Of a stretch of DNA of 64,000 nt, positions 9,349-18,085 are shown one piece after another. The translations under genes and the position numbers were made by a program. Each line of letters opens with the position of its first letter. Positions within the stretch are counted from its first letter, which is position 1. Below the pieces are notes generated by a model. It did no database searches and was not told the DNA's origin. It saw nothing but the letters and a program-made list of their open reading frames with translations. This DNA is from Acidobacteriota bacterium (GTDB lineage: Bacteria > Acidobacteriota > Terriglobia > Bryobacterales > Bryobacteraceae), in the NCBI GenBank assembly GCA_017307505.1, contig JAFKEE010000023.1, positions 124,001 through 188,000 on the forward strand, given 5' to 3'.

Positions 9349-10270
9349 ATTTCCGCGCGAACGCCTTGGGATCCAACGCATCACGCAGACCGTCGGACAG
9401 CAGGTTGAAGGAGAGAACGGTCATGGAAAGTAGTACTCCGGGGAAGAAGGCAATCCACCATGCCACGAAGAGTGCATCTTGTCCCTCCTGGATCATATTG
9501 CCCCATGAAGGAGTCGGCGGTCTCACACCCACGCCTAGGAATGAGAGCATTGCTTCCGCTCCGATCAAGCCGCCAACCATAAGCGTAGCGCTCACAAGCA
9601 CCGAAGAAATCGCGTTCGGAATGAGGTGACGCAGGATGATCAGATACCCGGGCAAGCCGATCGCGCGAGCGGCTTCGATGAACTCGCGCTCTTTCAGCGA
9701 GAGGACCTGGGCACGTACAAGCCGGGCCGTTTCAGCCCACGAAGTCAAACCCATAATGAGGATAAGCACGCCAATGTCTGCTTCAAAGACTCCAGCGAGC
9801 AGAAGGATGAGGAAAAGCTTGGGAAAGGCAGTAAGAGCGTCCAGGGATCGCATCAGCGCGTTGTCCAGGAGTCCCCCGGCGTAGCCTGAGACTGAGCCGT
9901 AAATAGTGCCAACCGACACTGCCATCAGCATGGCAAGAACACCTACTGAAAGAGAGATCCTCGCTCCGAATAGGGCTCGACTGAACAAGTCGCGACCGAA
10001 CTCGTCCGTACCGAATGGATGCGACCAGGACGGTGGCGAGTATCGCGTCTGTATGACGCGTTCAATAGCTGCTGGGTCATAGGGGGCCAGCACAGGCGCA
10101 GCCAGGGCCGCCATGGAGAGCAACGCGATGACAACTAGGGCGGTCATAGCAAGACGGTTGGCGGCGAAGCGACGCGCCGCTAGACACCACGGCCCCCTAA
10201 ACCGAGAGGCAGTTGGGGCGCTCTCCAGCGTGATTTCCTCGAGTGTACGTTCAGTCGATTCGTTTGCCAT
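9341..10270 (-). CDS. oligopeptide ABC transporter permease, DppC/OppC type
   Basis: 309 aa inner-membrane permease with about six hydrophobic segments. The characteristic HPFGTDEFGRDLFSR motif follows the first transmembrane helix, and the EAARAIGLPGYLIILRHLIPNA coupling (EAA) loop is in the C-terminal half. It overlaps the upstream DppB-type gene by 20 bp and the downstream ATPase by eight. Confidence 0.94.
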   Translation of the reverse strand: MANESTERTLEEITLESAPTASRFRGPWCLAARRFAANRLAMTALVVIALLSMAALAAPVLAPYDPAAIERVIQTRYSPPSWSHPFGTDEFGRDLFSRALFGARISLSVGVLAMLMAVSVGTIYGSVSGYAGGLLDNALMRSLDALTAFPKLFLILLLAGVFEADIGVLILIMGLTSWAETARLVRAQVLSLKEREFIEAARAIGLPGYLIILRHLIPNAISSVLVSATLMVGGLIGAEAMLSFLGVGVRPPTPSWGNMIQEGQDALFVAWWIAFFPGVLLSMTVLSFNLLSDGLRDALDPKAFARKYV

Positions 10271-11258
10271 CGAGAGATACTCTTGGATCTACCACTGCGT
10301 ACATCACGTCGGCCAGCAGGTTGCCGGCAATAACCAAAACGGCAGCAATCAGGCTGGTGGCGAGAATTACAGGATAGTCGCGTGCTGCGACTGCGTCTAT
10401 AGCTAGCGCTCCGATGCCTGGCCAGGCGAAGACCTTCTCCACCACGACCGCACCACCCACGAGAAAGGGCAACTCTAGGCCGTAGATCGTAATGATCGGC
10501 ATCATTGCATTCCGCAGGGCGTGTCGTAGGACTACCCTTGACTCCGGCAGTCCGCGTGCGCGCGCCGCGATGACGTACTCTTCATTCAGCACTCCGAGGA
10601 GTTCGTTCCGCATGTACCTGGCGGTACCGGCAGCCGAGCCAAGCATCAGGACCAGAACGGGCAGCACAAGATGCCAGAGACGGTCCGCGACCTTTGCCGG
10701 AGCAGACAACAATGTGTAATCTAACGACCTGGTTTGCGAGATCGGCATCCAGTTTAGGCTGACAGCGAACACTAGGATACACATGACCGCTAGCCAGAAC
10801 TGGGGAATGGAGTAGACCAACACGGACGTGAGTGTGAGAAACTTGTCGAGGAACGAGTACGGTTTCACGGCGGAGACGACTCCTAAGGCGATTCCAACAA
10901 TCGCGCCGGAGAGCAAGGCAACCACCGTGAGTTGCAGCGTGTACGGTACCCGCTCCGCAATCAGACTCGAAACAGAGCGGCGATACTGAAATGATTCTCC
11001 CAGGTCACCGCGAGCAAGACTGCCCAGCCAGATCAAGTACTGCTCCGGAAGCGGCCGATCCAGTCCATACTTGCGCCGAATTGCCTTCTCTAGCTCTGGA
11101 TCGAACGGTCTGCCAGTGGCAAATTGCTCCCGGTGCTTCTGCAAGTAAAGATTGATCGGATCGCCAGGAGCCATGTGGACAACAAAGAACAGTATTGTGG
11201 CGATCCCAACTAGGAGGGGAATCGCCTGCAATCCTCGCTTGACCACATGCCAGAGCAT
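10251..11258 (-). CDS. oligopeptide ABC transporter permease, DppB/OppB type
   Basis: 335 aa from the ATG at 11258, which overlaps the TGA of the substrate-binding-protein gene (TGATG); an upstream in-frame start at 11297 is unlikely. The N-terminal LPLLVGIATILFFVVHMAPGDP signature and the AARARGLPESRVVLRHALRNAMMPIIT EAA loop identify it as the DppB/OppB subunit. About six transmembrane helices. Confidence 0.94.
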   Translation of the reverse strand: MLWHVVKRGLQAIPLLVGIATILFFVVHMAPGDPINLYLQKHREQFATGRPFDPELEKAIRRKYGLDRPLPEQYLIWLGSLARGDLGESFQYRRSVSSLIAERVPYTLQLTVVALLSGAIVGIALGVVSAVKPYSFLDKFLTLTSVLVYSIPQFWLAVMCILVFAVSLNWMPISQTRSLDYTLLSAPAKVADRLWHLVLPVLVLMLGSAAGTARYMRNELLGVLNEEYVIAARARGLPESRVVLRHALRNAMMPIITIYGLELPFLVGGAVVVEKVFAWPGIGALAIDAVAARDYPVILATSLIAAVLVIAGNLLADVMYAVVDPRVSLDGKRID

Positions 11259-12814
11259 CAGACTTTTGCCGCCAGCGAGAGGTCGTCCATGCACCACGTC
11301 AGGTCTCCGGGATTTGGCGAGCGATCCAGGCCAATAATCCGGCGGCTGGCAATAGTCGTGTAGATGTGCGGATAAAGGAATATGGCCGGGACATCCTCCT
11401 GAAACAGACTCGTCATTTCGCCATACAGGCCGTCTTGTCGCTCTGGATCAAGTGCAGCTTGCAGCCTGTCGGCAAGAACGACGAACCTGCTACTCTTGTA
11501 GCCGGCGGACTCCAGGAATCGTCGGGCCCCTCCGCCGGGATCCCATCCCGGGAGCATGATGCTGATCGCAGCTTCGTAGTCACCGGTGGCGGCGCGTTGC
11601 CAGACAGTCGGGCCTTCCATCGGCTCGATATTCATTCGCACTCCGACCCGTTCGAGCTGCGCCTGAATGTAGACTGCGGCTTCGTGTTGGCCCGCTCCCC
11701 CTTTGGTTCCACGGATCAACTTGAAACTGAACTCTTTGCCGTTGCGCTCTCTAGTTCCCTGACGGTTGCGCTTATGCCAGCCTGTGCCGTCGAGCAGGCT
11801 GTTCGCCAACTCGCGATCGTGCGGAATCGGTGGCGGCAGGTCGCGCCGCCGAAGTTGGTTCTTGCTGAACGGCGAATCGAACACCGGCGTTGTCGGAGGG
11901 AAATTGAGAATCTGAGCTAGCTCGTATCGATCGATTGCAAGCGTCAGCGCGCGCCGCACTACAGGATCGCGAAACAGCAGATGGCGATGATTCAAGAAGA
12001 GAACTGTGAAAAGATCGCTCGAAACTTGGTCATAGACTCGAAAGCGTGGATCGGTTGCCAGTTTGAGCACATCTGTCCGCTTAACGGAAGTCGCCGCGTC
12101 TGCGTTGCCGCTCAAGAGTTCTATTGTGGCTGGACTCATTCCGCTTTCCTGGGTGGCACCGAACTTCAGCACTACGTTTCTGATGTTCGGTTCTCCGCGA
12201 TAGTAGTCAGGATTTGCCTCCAACTGCAACATCGTCTTAGGTACCGTACGAACATGACGATACGGGCCGTTCCCTATCGGGTGCTTCCAAAAATCCCAGC
12301 TGTAGTATTCGTCGCGGCTTAGCTTCTCTATCCTGTGCTTTGGATAGTAGACGGTCCAGTCATCCAGGGCGCTACCCGATAGCCCATCGCGAAGGTAAGT
12401 AATCGTGTAGGTCAACTCGTCGATCACCTTTACGTTGAAAGAGTTCGGCGGGAACCACATCAGATCAGGGTGACTCCTCAACTCCAAATTGAACTTGATG
12501 TCGTGTGCAGTCACCGGCACACCGTCGTGCCATCGGACTCCGCTACGAAGACGAATCGTCCATTTCCGGTAATCCGGCGAGTGCTCCCAGTGCTCAGCGA
12601 GTCGGCCCTCCAGCTCGCCCGTCGCATTCCGCGCCGTCAGTGGAAGGAACATCATGAACTGCGCCGGCATGTCCATATTGGGTCCAAGCACCGTGTCGTC
12701 ATACGGGTACAGAATCGTGATCGAGTCCGCCGCCGGCCGAGACCTGGAACGCGTGGCGCACCCGCTCGTGATGCCTGCAATACCGAACATCCACTTTCGG
12801 CGGGTGAAACCCAT
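11258..12814 (-). CDS. extracellular solute-binding protein, family 5 (peptide-type)
   Basis: 518 aa from the ATG at 12814, with AAAAGGA eight bases upstream. The N-terminus has RRKWMFGIAGITSGC, a lipoprotein-like or Tat-like leader with Cys near residue 18, although the lipobox (T-S-G-C) is not ideal. The body has the family-5 features: LAEHWEHSPDYRKWTIRLRSGVRWHDG, HPIGNGPY, and RRALTLAIDRYELA. It is the first gene of the operon and would capture the peptide or related ligand outside the membrane. Substrate specificity cannot be read from sequence. Confidence 0.93.
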   Translation of the reverse strand: MGFTRRKWMFGIAGITSGCATRSRSRPAADSITILYPYDDTVLGPNMDMPAQFMMFLPLTARNATGELEGRLAEHWEHSPDYRKWTIRLRSGVRWHDGVPVTAHDIKFNLELRSHPDLMWFPPNSFNVKVIDELTYTITYLRDGLSGSALDDWTVYYPKHRIEKLSRDEYYSWDFWKHPIGNGPYRHVRTVPKTMLQLEANPDYYRGEPNIRNVVLKFGATQESGMSPATIELLSGNADAATSVKRTDVLKLATDPRFRVYDQVSSDLFTVLFLNHRHLLFRDPVVRRALTLAIDRYELAQILNFPPTTPVFDSPFSKNQLRRRDLPPPIPHDRELANSLLDGTGWHKRNRQGTRERNGKEFSFKLIRGTKGGAGQHEAAVYIQAQLERVGVRMNIEPMEGPTVWQRAATGDYEAAISIMLPGWDPGGGARRFLESAGYKSSRFVVLADRLQAALDPERQDGLYGEMTSLFQEDVPAIFLYPHIYTTIASRRIIGLDRSPNPGDLTWCMDDLSLAAKV

Positions 12815-13190
12815 CAGATCAGTCCTTTTCGGGAAAAGCCTACCATGCACAAGAGAATGCCGCCTACTGGGACGGATGTCAACATGACCAGGCCGTTTCG
12901 GTTGGTTGTTCGCAGCCGCGTGTCAGACTAGTGCGCGACACTACCGCTCAGAAGCGCCGTCCATGGGGCGAATTCGTGCGCGTGGACCGGGTGCACCAAA
13001 CCGTTGAAGCGGTGGCCCATCGACGGTGGCATGAACCTCGACCTTCTATTCTCGTCGGCCACGGTAGAGCGGTAGACCGCGACATGTTCTCGTTCGCATC
13101 GGTGGAGAAGATGTAGATTTCATTGAAAACCCTCACCTTCAGATCATCGCCGATACAGGTGCTCCATTCGACAACACCGAAGTCCGCATC

Positions 13191-13517
13191 ATGCGTGGAC
13201 GCCCAAACGAATGCCACCGAAACGCGGCGCTCTTCTGGCTCAAAGGCAAGCGTGCAGCCGCCGTTATTGGCTATTACCTCGGACCGGATGACGTCTGGCG
13301 TCAGCACTCATGGGGCGTGATGGGCGATGGCACAATCTTGGACACGCACGCAGCAGGCCGTTCGTATTTTGGGGCCAGCCTGGGGTCATTTGATGCCGTC
13401 AAATTTGCCGAAGACCACATTGGGGAGGCCGTTGTGCTTAGGTACCTTAAGAAGAATCCGGAACAGTCCAATCCGATCATCGACGAAGCCCGCAAGGCCT
13501 TGATCTCCTCATTCTGA
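13191..13517 (+). CDS. hypothetical protein with CH..N / HSWG motifs, start lost or unclear
   Basis: 108 aa from the ATG at 13191. Conserved-looking elements are ECHRNAALFW, YYLGPDDVWRQHSWG, ILDTHAAGRSYFG; the Cys/His..His..Asp order suggests a papain-like or transglutaminase-like fold. The same frame stays open back to 13068 and reads convincingly (DVDFIENPHLQIIADTGAPFDNTEVRI), but contains no ATG, GTG or TTG there. The real N-terminus is therefore probably frameshifted: an ATG at 13084 lies in another frame. It stands alone between the Opp operon and the RiPP region. Confidence 0.6.
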   Translation: MRGRPNECHRNAALFWLKGKRAAAVIGYYLGPDDVWRQHSWGVMGDGTILDTHAAGRSYFGASLGSFDAVKFAEDHIGEAVVLRYLKKNPEQSNPIIDEARKALISSF

Positions 13518-13876
13518 GTTGGCAAAGACACCGAACTGTACCGGAATCGGGCGAATCAAGACTCCAAGGCCCTACCGAGCAGGCGAGCGCTCCACGAGAC
13601 TGGCTGTGAACAATCGAGGGTGTCCGTGCAGGGACGCGAGGGCGAGAAAGGGTGAGTAACGCTTGCGAGAGGCGAATTAATGAGAGCGATTCGCATTGAA
13701 GCGCTGCATTCGTGACGCAATGCACCCCCAGACGTCGCTGCGGTAGCCTCGCGCTGCGTGATGGCGGGTCAGCCAGCCGGTGGTGTGTCAGCCGGGTGGT
13801 GATCCCACTGCCCGCCCTGTGTGGTAAACTCTAACTCGCGGAAAATGCAGTAGTTTAAGCTGCCAAGGCGTGAATC
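13518..13876. other. intergenic before the RiPP region
   Basis: About 360 bases with no protein-like frame on either strand. A GTGTGGTAAACTCT stretch near 13820 could hold a -10-like element for the following genes, but no matching -35 is evident. Confidence 0.35.
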
Positions 13877-14221
13877 ATGGACAAAAGCTCCGAATCGGTT
13901 CTGAAGTTGGTGGTTACCGCCGGGACCTCGGAGCCCCGCCATGCACGAGCAGCGTGGGGACGCATCGCTGACGTCGAAGGTATCGGGCTCGGCTGCACAC
14001 TGATTCGACGGCCTGTTTTAGAATTCGTCGACTTCCGGCTGCCCGACGATTTGGCCGAGGGGACGTGTTGCGACTGGATGTTCGCTTTCGACTGCAAACG
14101 GCTTGGGTTCACGCAGCGCGCGCACCTTGGCGTCGTGTGCGGACACTTGCCTCAACATCCGTCGAGCGGTTCATTGTGGCCTGATCCGTCCGCAGAGGCC
14201 CTTTGGCGAATCTCGCCGTAG
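13877..14221 (+). pseudogene. glycosyltransferase C-terminal fragment
   Basis: 114 codons. The stretch IGLGCTLIRRPVLEFVDFR... CCDWMFAFDCKRLGFTQRAHLGVVCGHL matches the acceptor-side end of family-2-like glycosyltransferases (DW..A.DC...G then a conserved Val-Cys-Gly-His). The nucleotide-sugar-binding N-terminal half is absent. It is probably a truncated remnant lying directly upstream of the YcaO gene rather than a functional enzyme, although a short open frame with its own ATG remains. Confidence 0.6.
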
Positions 14222-14280
14222 GTTGCACCGCCCCTGGCCGACAACCGCGAATGTCAACGGGCGACTGACGTGGGTTCGAT

Positions 14281-15522
14281 ATGGATTTCAATAAGTTCGA
14301 CTTTGCTGACAGCCCGCTGAGAACGCTGCTCGAAGACGAGGCCCAATCATTTTCAGAGTGCCGGGTCATCCTGGAAGGAACCATCCGCGCGTGTGATCCC
14401 GAGGTGACACTGGAGCGCGTACGACCGCACCTTCGGTCCATGGGGATTTCTCGTGTCGCACGTGTAGGAGGCCTTGATTCGGTTGGAGTGTCGGTCTCGA
14501 TTTGTTACAGACCCAATTCGAAGCATCTGTCCTCGGGCCAGGGCAAGGGCTCAACGCAGGTGCTGGCCGATGCATCCGCGGTCATGGAATGCATCGAGGG
14601 GTATCACATCGAGGGGCCGCGCAACCCGGCGCTGCATGGCAGTTATGCAGAGCTGCGCGCTCTGCATCGACTGGTCGATCCAGCGCGGTTGAGTCCAGGT
14701 TACTTCGCCAGCGAACATACTCGAAATCTCGAGCTCGACTGGAGCGCAGCAACGAACTTGGTCGACTGGTCGTTGTTGTACGTCCCCACATGCCTCACTC
14801 AGCTCGATTTTTCCAGATATGTGCCGGAGACCAACCGACTGTCGCTGACGTCGAACGGCCTAGCTTCGGGGAACCTGCTTGCCGAGGCCATTTGCCATGG
14901 GATCATGGAAGTCGTCGAGCGCAACTGCCTCGCGGCCTTCACGGTCGCGCCGCGTGTGCAGCGCGATGCGAGGCGCATTGACCTTTCGACCATCGAAGCT
15001 GGTGCCCTGCGGCAATTAATCGATCGATTCCGAGATGCAGCGTTGGAGGTTGTGCTGTGGGACATCACGGACGGGTTGGCCATCCCGTCGATCAATTGTG
15101 TTGTCATCGATCGCTCATCACCAGCAGCGCTGGGATTTCACGGTGGATCAGGTACACACTACGACAGCAGAATCGCCGCGATGCGGGCCCTGGCCGAAGC
15201 AGGCCAGTCGCGTGCAGCGTGGATCAGTGGGTCGCGCGACGACTTGTTCCCGGAGCGGTATGCAAGGCAAGCGACCCGAGCGACTTCTGCAATGACGCAC
15301 GAGAGCGATCGAACGCAACATGTGAGCGCTGGACGCGATTTCGCTCTCGTACCACAAGGCCCCGTGCTATCGAGCTTCGCTGCGACGCTTGACTGGCTGC
15401 GTGACCGATTACGGCTTAAAGGCTTTGATGAAATCCTAGTGGTCAATCACACACTTCCCCAATTCAATATTCCTGTCATCCAAGTCATCATTCCAGGCAT
15501 GAGTATTCGCCATGACCGCTGA
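14281..15522 (+). CDS. ycaO: YcaO-domain peptide-backbone-activating enzyme
   Basis: 413 aa. YcaO ATP-binding signatures are complete: SSGQGKG (about residues 84-90), ASAVMECIEGYH with S99/E103/E106, AEAICHGIMEVVERN with E202/E210/E213, and the late ALAEAGQSR (E306, Q309). YcaO enzymes use ATP to activate a backbone amide oxygen, giving azolines with a cyclodehydratase partner or thioamides with TfuA. There is no E1-like/ocin-ThiF partner gene, but a TfuA gene overlaps its 3' end by 11 bp, so thioamide formation on a ribosomal peptide is the best prediction. No strong ribosome-binding site precedes the ATG at 14281. Confidence 0.92.
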   Translation: MDFNKFDFADSPLRTLLEDEAQSFSECRVILEGTIRACDPEVTLERVRPHLRSMGISRVARVGGLDSVGVSVSICYRPNSKHLSSGQGKGSTQVLADASAVMECIEGYHIEGPRNPALHGSYAELRALHRLVDPARLSPGYFASEHTRNLELDWSAATNLVDWSLLYVPTCLTQLDFSRYVPETNRLSLTSNGLASGNLLAEAICHGIMEVVERNCLAAFTVAPRVQRDARRIDLSTIEAGALRQLIDRFRDAALEVVLWDITDGLAIPSINCVVIDRSSPAALGFHGGSGTHYDSRIAAMRALAEAGQSRAAWISGSRDDLFPERYARQATRATSAMTHESDRTQHVSAGRDFALVPQGPVLSSFAATLDWLRDRLRLKGFDEILVVNHTLPQFNIPVIQVIIPGMSIRHDR

Positions 15523-17020
15523 TAGTACCGCCGTGGTCGTGTTCGTCGGCCCGTCGTGCCCCGTCGAAGACGCATGTCGGGTGCTCCCGGGAGCAGTCTA
15601 TCTTCCTCCCGTCAAGTGCGGCGACGTCTTACAGGCGCTCCGGCTGAAGCCGCAGCGGATTGCGGTCATCGACGGCGTCTTTCGCGAGGTCCCGTCGGTA
15701 TGGCATAAGGAACTCCTGCTCGCGATTGATCTTGGAATTGAGGTGTGGGGCGCCGCGAGCATGGGTGCGCTGCGTGCAGCGGAGTTGACTGATTTCGGCA
15801 TGCGCGGATTTGGGGCGATCTATCAGGATTACCGTGACGGTCTCCTGATCGACGACGACGAGGTCGCGCTGCTGTTCAGCAAGGTTGGAGACCGGTACCT
15901 GTGCGTCGGCGACGCTATGGTCAACGTTAGGGCGACGATCAAGAAGGCCCTGGGTGCAGCCGTGGTCACGCCTGCGTACGCAGAAAGTATTCTCAACGAG
16001 TTGAAGCGCAGCCACTATTCCGAGCGTCATCTCGTCAGGTGCCTCGAGCATCGAAACGACGAACATTCCCGACGATTGCTTTCATGGCTGCAGGAAGGCA
16101 ACGGGGTCGACGCGAAGCGCGACGACACGCTGGGTCTGCTCGCCATGCTTCGCGAGACGAAGCCCGCGTGCTCTCGAAACTCGCAACGCACAAATCGCAC
16201 GCTGGCACTTCGGCGCATGAGTCTTCGCGTCATGACGGCGCCGCTCGACTTCGATTCACGGTGGCTGTCCCCTGAGGAGCGGAATCTCCAAAGCTTAAGG
16301 GGTGGACGCATCTATAATCTATTACGTCGCCTCGCATGCTTCCTGGCCCTTTTCGACGGCCTTCTCGACCATCTGCACGTAGCGCCAGATCGGACACTAC
16401 CTGAGCGGCCATTCTCGGCCGGCCTCGCACCGAACACCCTCGATACGGCAGATGAGCAACTGCGAGCGATGGTGGCACGGCTCGACCATCTCCTCACGCA
16501 GTTTCCGCGTGAGATGGGCGCGACTTTCGACGATTGGAAGAGCACGTATCGTGCTTGCCTGAAGATCGAGGGTCTCTACGAAGACTTCAGGCGTATGCAA
16601 AATGGCGAGATTGACCGGCACCGTCGGGAGGCGCCTCTCGAATACCGAGTCACCTATCTGTTGGCACGACTATGGCAGTTCCATGAGGATTACCTGCTGC
16701 ACCTCGGGCTTGCCCCACGGATGGACCGCGTCATCGAGCAGACAATCGAGATGCGTCGATCGCTTCGGCTGCACACTGCGGGGGACATGGAGTCGTGGAT
16801 GGCTCGCAACGACCTGGATACCGACGATATGCAGGCCTTGATGACTATGGAATGCAACTACCAATTCCTGGTAGAGGGAGCCTATTATGAGCACATGGGG
16901 TTCCTGGAGCCGACTCGCGATCGGTGCTGGCTGCTTGACGCGGTCAAGCTCGTTGATGATGCGGCTGCGAACGACTTGCAGCACGCACGACGGGCAGACG
17001 CTCGTTGCTTTGCAGGGTAA
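15512..17020 (+). CDS. tfuA: TfuA-like protein with long C-terminal extension
   Basis: 502 aa. The TfuA core spans about residues 1-215: VVVFVGPSCP, LPPVKCGDVLQAL, AVIDGVF, SVWHKELLLAIDLGIEVWGAASMGALRAAEL and IYQDYRDG are family landmarks. TfuA partners YcaO in thioamide synthesis, probably by delivering sulfide. The remaining ~290 residues are helical, Arg- and Leu-rich, and match nothing I recognise; most TfuA proteins lack such a long tail. Overlap with ycaO implies co-translation. Confidence 0.88.
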   Translation: MTADSTAVVVFVGPSCPVEDACRVLPGAVYLPPVKCGDVLQALRLKPQRIAVIDGVFREVPSVWHKELLLAIDLGIEVWGAASMGALRAAELTDFGMRGFGAIYQDYRDGLLIDDDEVALLFSKVGDRYLCVGDAMVNVRATIKKALGAAVVTPAYAESILNELKRSHYSERHLVRCLEHRNDEHSRRLLSWLQEGNGVDAKRDDTLGLLAMLRETKPACSRNSQRTNRTLALRRMSLRVMTAPLDFDSRWLSPEERNLQSLRGGRIYNLLRRLACFLALFDGLLDHLHVAPDRTLPERPFSAGLAPNTLDTADEQLRAMVARLDHLLTQFPREMGATFDDWKSTYRACLKIEGLYEDFRRMQNGEIDRHRREAPLEYRVTYLLARLWQFHEDYLLHLGLAPRMDRVIEQTIEMRRSLRLHTAGDMESWMARNDLDTDDMQALMTMECNYQFLVEGAYYEHMGFLEPTRDRCWLLDAVKLVDDAAANDLQHARRADARCFAG

Positions 17021-17054
17021 GGGACGTTGACCGGATCCGGAGTTCGTTGAACTG

Positions 17055-17270
17055 ATGAAACCGCTCGCGATCATGGGAATCAACACAGCGCACGACGCTT
17101 CGGCCAGTCTGGTCATCGACGGGCAGTTCAAGGTCGCCATCACTGAGGACCGGCTCACGCGCTTTAAGTGTAAGCGCGGATACCCTTCGAAGGCGGTCGA
17201 CTACTGCCTAGAAGCAACAGGGATTCGACAGTTGCGGGCCATCGATTGCGTGGTTTTGAACCAGCCGCCG
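17055..17270 (+). pseudogene. carbamoyltransferase (NodU/CmcH type) N-terminal fragment
   Basis: About 71 codons are clearly the N-terminus of a carbamoyltransferase: IMGINTAHDASASLVIDGQ, then ITEDRLTRFKCKRGYPSKAVDYCLEATG and IDCVVLNQ. These correspond to the first actin-like ATPase subdomain. The homology stops near 17268, where the sequence switches to an unrelated nuclease fragment. The remaining ~500 residues of a normal enzyme are missing, so it cannot be functional. It may record a lost O-carbamoylation step or an imported fragment. Confidence 0.8.
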
Positions 17271-17275
17271 ACTCC

Positions 17276-17510
17276 TGGCCTAGCCTCATCCTCACCGGCA
17301 AGGTGGACGGCATCGTCCGCATCGGCGGCGAAAATTTCCTCCTCGAACACAAGACCGCCGGACAACTCGATGGCGACTACCTGGAAATACTCTGGACCGA
17401 CTTCCGGATCAGCATCTACGCCCACTACCATCGAGCAGACCATGGGCATCCCGATCACTGGGATCCTTTGCATTTACAACGTCCTGGTAAAGGCGACCGG
17501 AACAGACTTC
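17276..17510 (+). pseudogene. PD-(D/E)XK phage exonuclease fragment, frameshifted
   Basis: In the frame of 17246 the sequence reads LTGKVDGIVRIGGENFLLEHKTAG, containing the D...E-x-K core of RecB/lambda-exonuclease-like PD-(D/E)XK nucleases, then LWTDFRISIYAHY. After about 17430 the homologous continuation (IEQTMGIPITGI... YNVLVKA) is in another frame, so it is frameshifted as well as truncated at both ends. Its junction with the carbamoyltransferase fragment is abrupt, suggesting recombination debris from a prophage. Confidence 0.7.
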
Positions 17511-17865
17511 GCACAAATGCGGTCTCCCGCGGTCCCGCCAAACCTGGCATGGTGAGTTGGTCCTGAGGCTGACACCCCGGTGAAAACATGGAACTTGGCG
17601 GTTGCGCACCCGTGCCTTCCGCTCGCGTGCGTGGTATACTTCCGTACGGAAAACAGCATCGAAAACTACCGAGCACAGGCTCAAGAATGATCACGAGTGG
17701 GACCAACCTCGACGTGCTGGGCCCGACGGGCTCGCCTTCAGCAAGCGAGCGGGTACCCATGCGTGCGGGACCCGCCCATTTGCACCGATATCGTGAATAT
17801 TGAAATCAGACTACTCGATGGAATTCAATCCCAAAAGAACACGCTAAACGAAGGATCACAGGCAA
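17511..17865. other. intergenic upstream of precursor peptide 1
   Basis: About 350 bases. I see no protein-like frame. GTATACTTCCGTACGG near 17634 includes a -10-like TATACT and a short CCGTACGG palindrome, and GACACCCCGGTGAAAAC near 17570 resembles insertion-sequence end sequence; neither is strong. The promoter for the precursor gene presumably lies here. Confidence 0.3.
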
Positions 17866-18063
17866 ATGACAACGAGTGTAACCAATGAAACCACCGCCGT
17901 TGAGCCAGAGACGAAAGTCGCAGAACGTGACGAGGAGATTTCCCTTAGTGACGAGGAGACTTCCCTTAAGCGATTCGAAGGCGTCCCGAAGTTTTCACGT
18001 GCGCTCACCGTTCGCCTCGACGGGGCGGACGAGTCGTCATACGAGTGTTGTCGTGTCTGTTAG
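17866..18063 (+). CDS. candidate RiPP precursor peptide 1 (ends ECCRVC)
   Basis: 65 aa with AAGGA ten bases before the ATG (17851-17855). The first two thirds are strongly acidic and Thr/Glu-rich, as in RiPP leaders, with a duplicated DEEISLS/DEETSLK unit, and the C-terminal end YECCRVC puts three cysteines and one arginine in the last six residues. It lies between the YcaO/TfuA pair and a methyltransferase/radical-SAM set. Inference: the leader is recognised by the RRE-like N-terminus of the radical SAM enzyme, and the C-terminus is the modified core. No homologue is recalled, so it is a prediction from context, size and composition. Confidence 0.65.
   Translation: MTTSVTNETTAVEPETKVAERDEEISLSDEETSLKRFEGVPKFSRALTVRLDGADESSYECCRVC
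17927..17968 (+). repeat. 21-bp tandem repeat inside the leader of precursor 1
   Basis: Two adjacent 21-base copies (17927-17947 and 17948-17968) differ at one position and keep the reading frame, duplicating seven leader residues. A recent in-frame duplication of a leader segment is unusual for a peptide whose leader is read by recognition elements. Confidence 0.85.
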
Positions 18064-18085
18064 GTAGCCGCGGCACCTGCTCGGC

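Noticed and set aside
17634-17648. Shared TATACT-like motif near 13820, 17634 and 18740 as a cluster promoter
   Set aside because: No consistent -35 elements, and the 18740 copy is inside the methyltransferase pseudogene.
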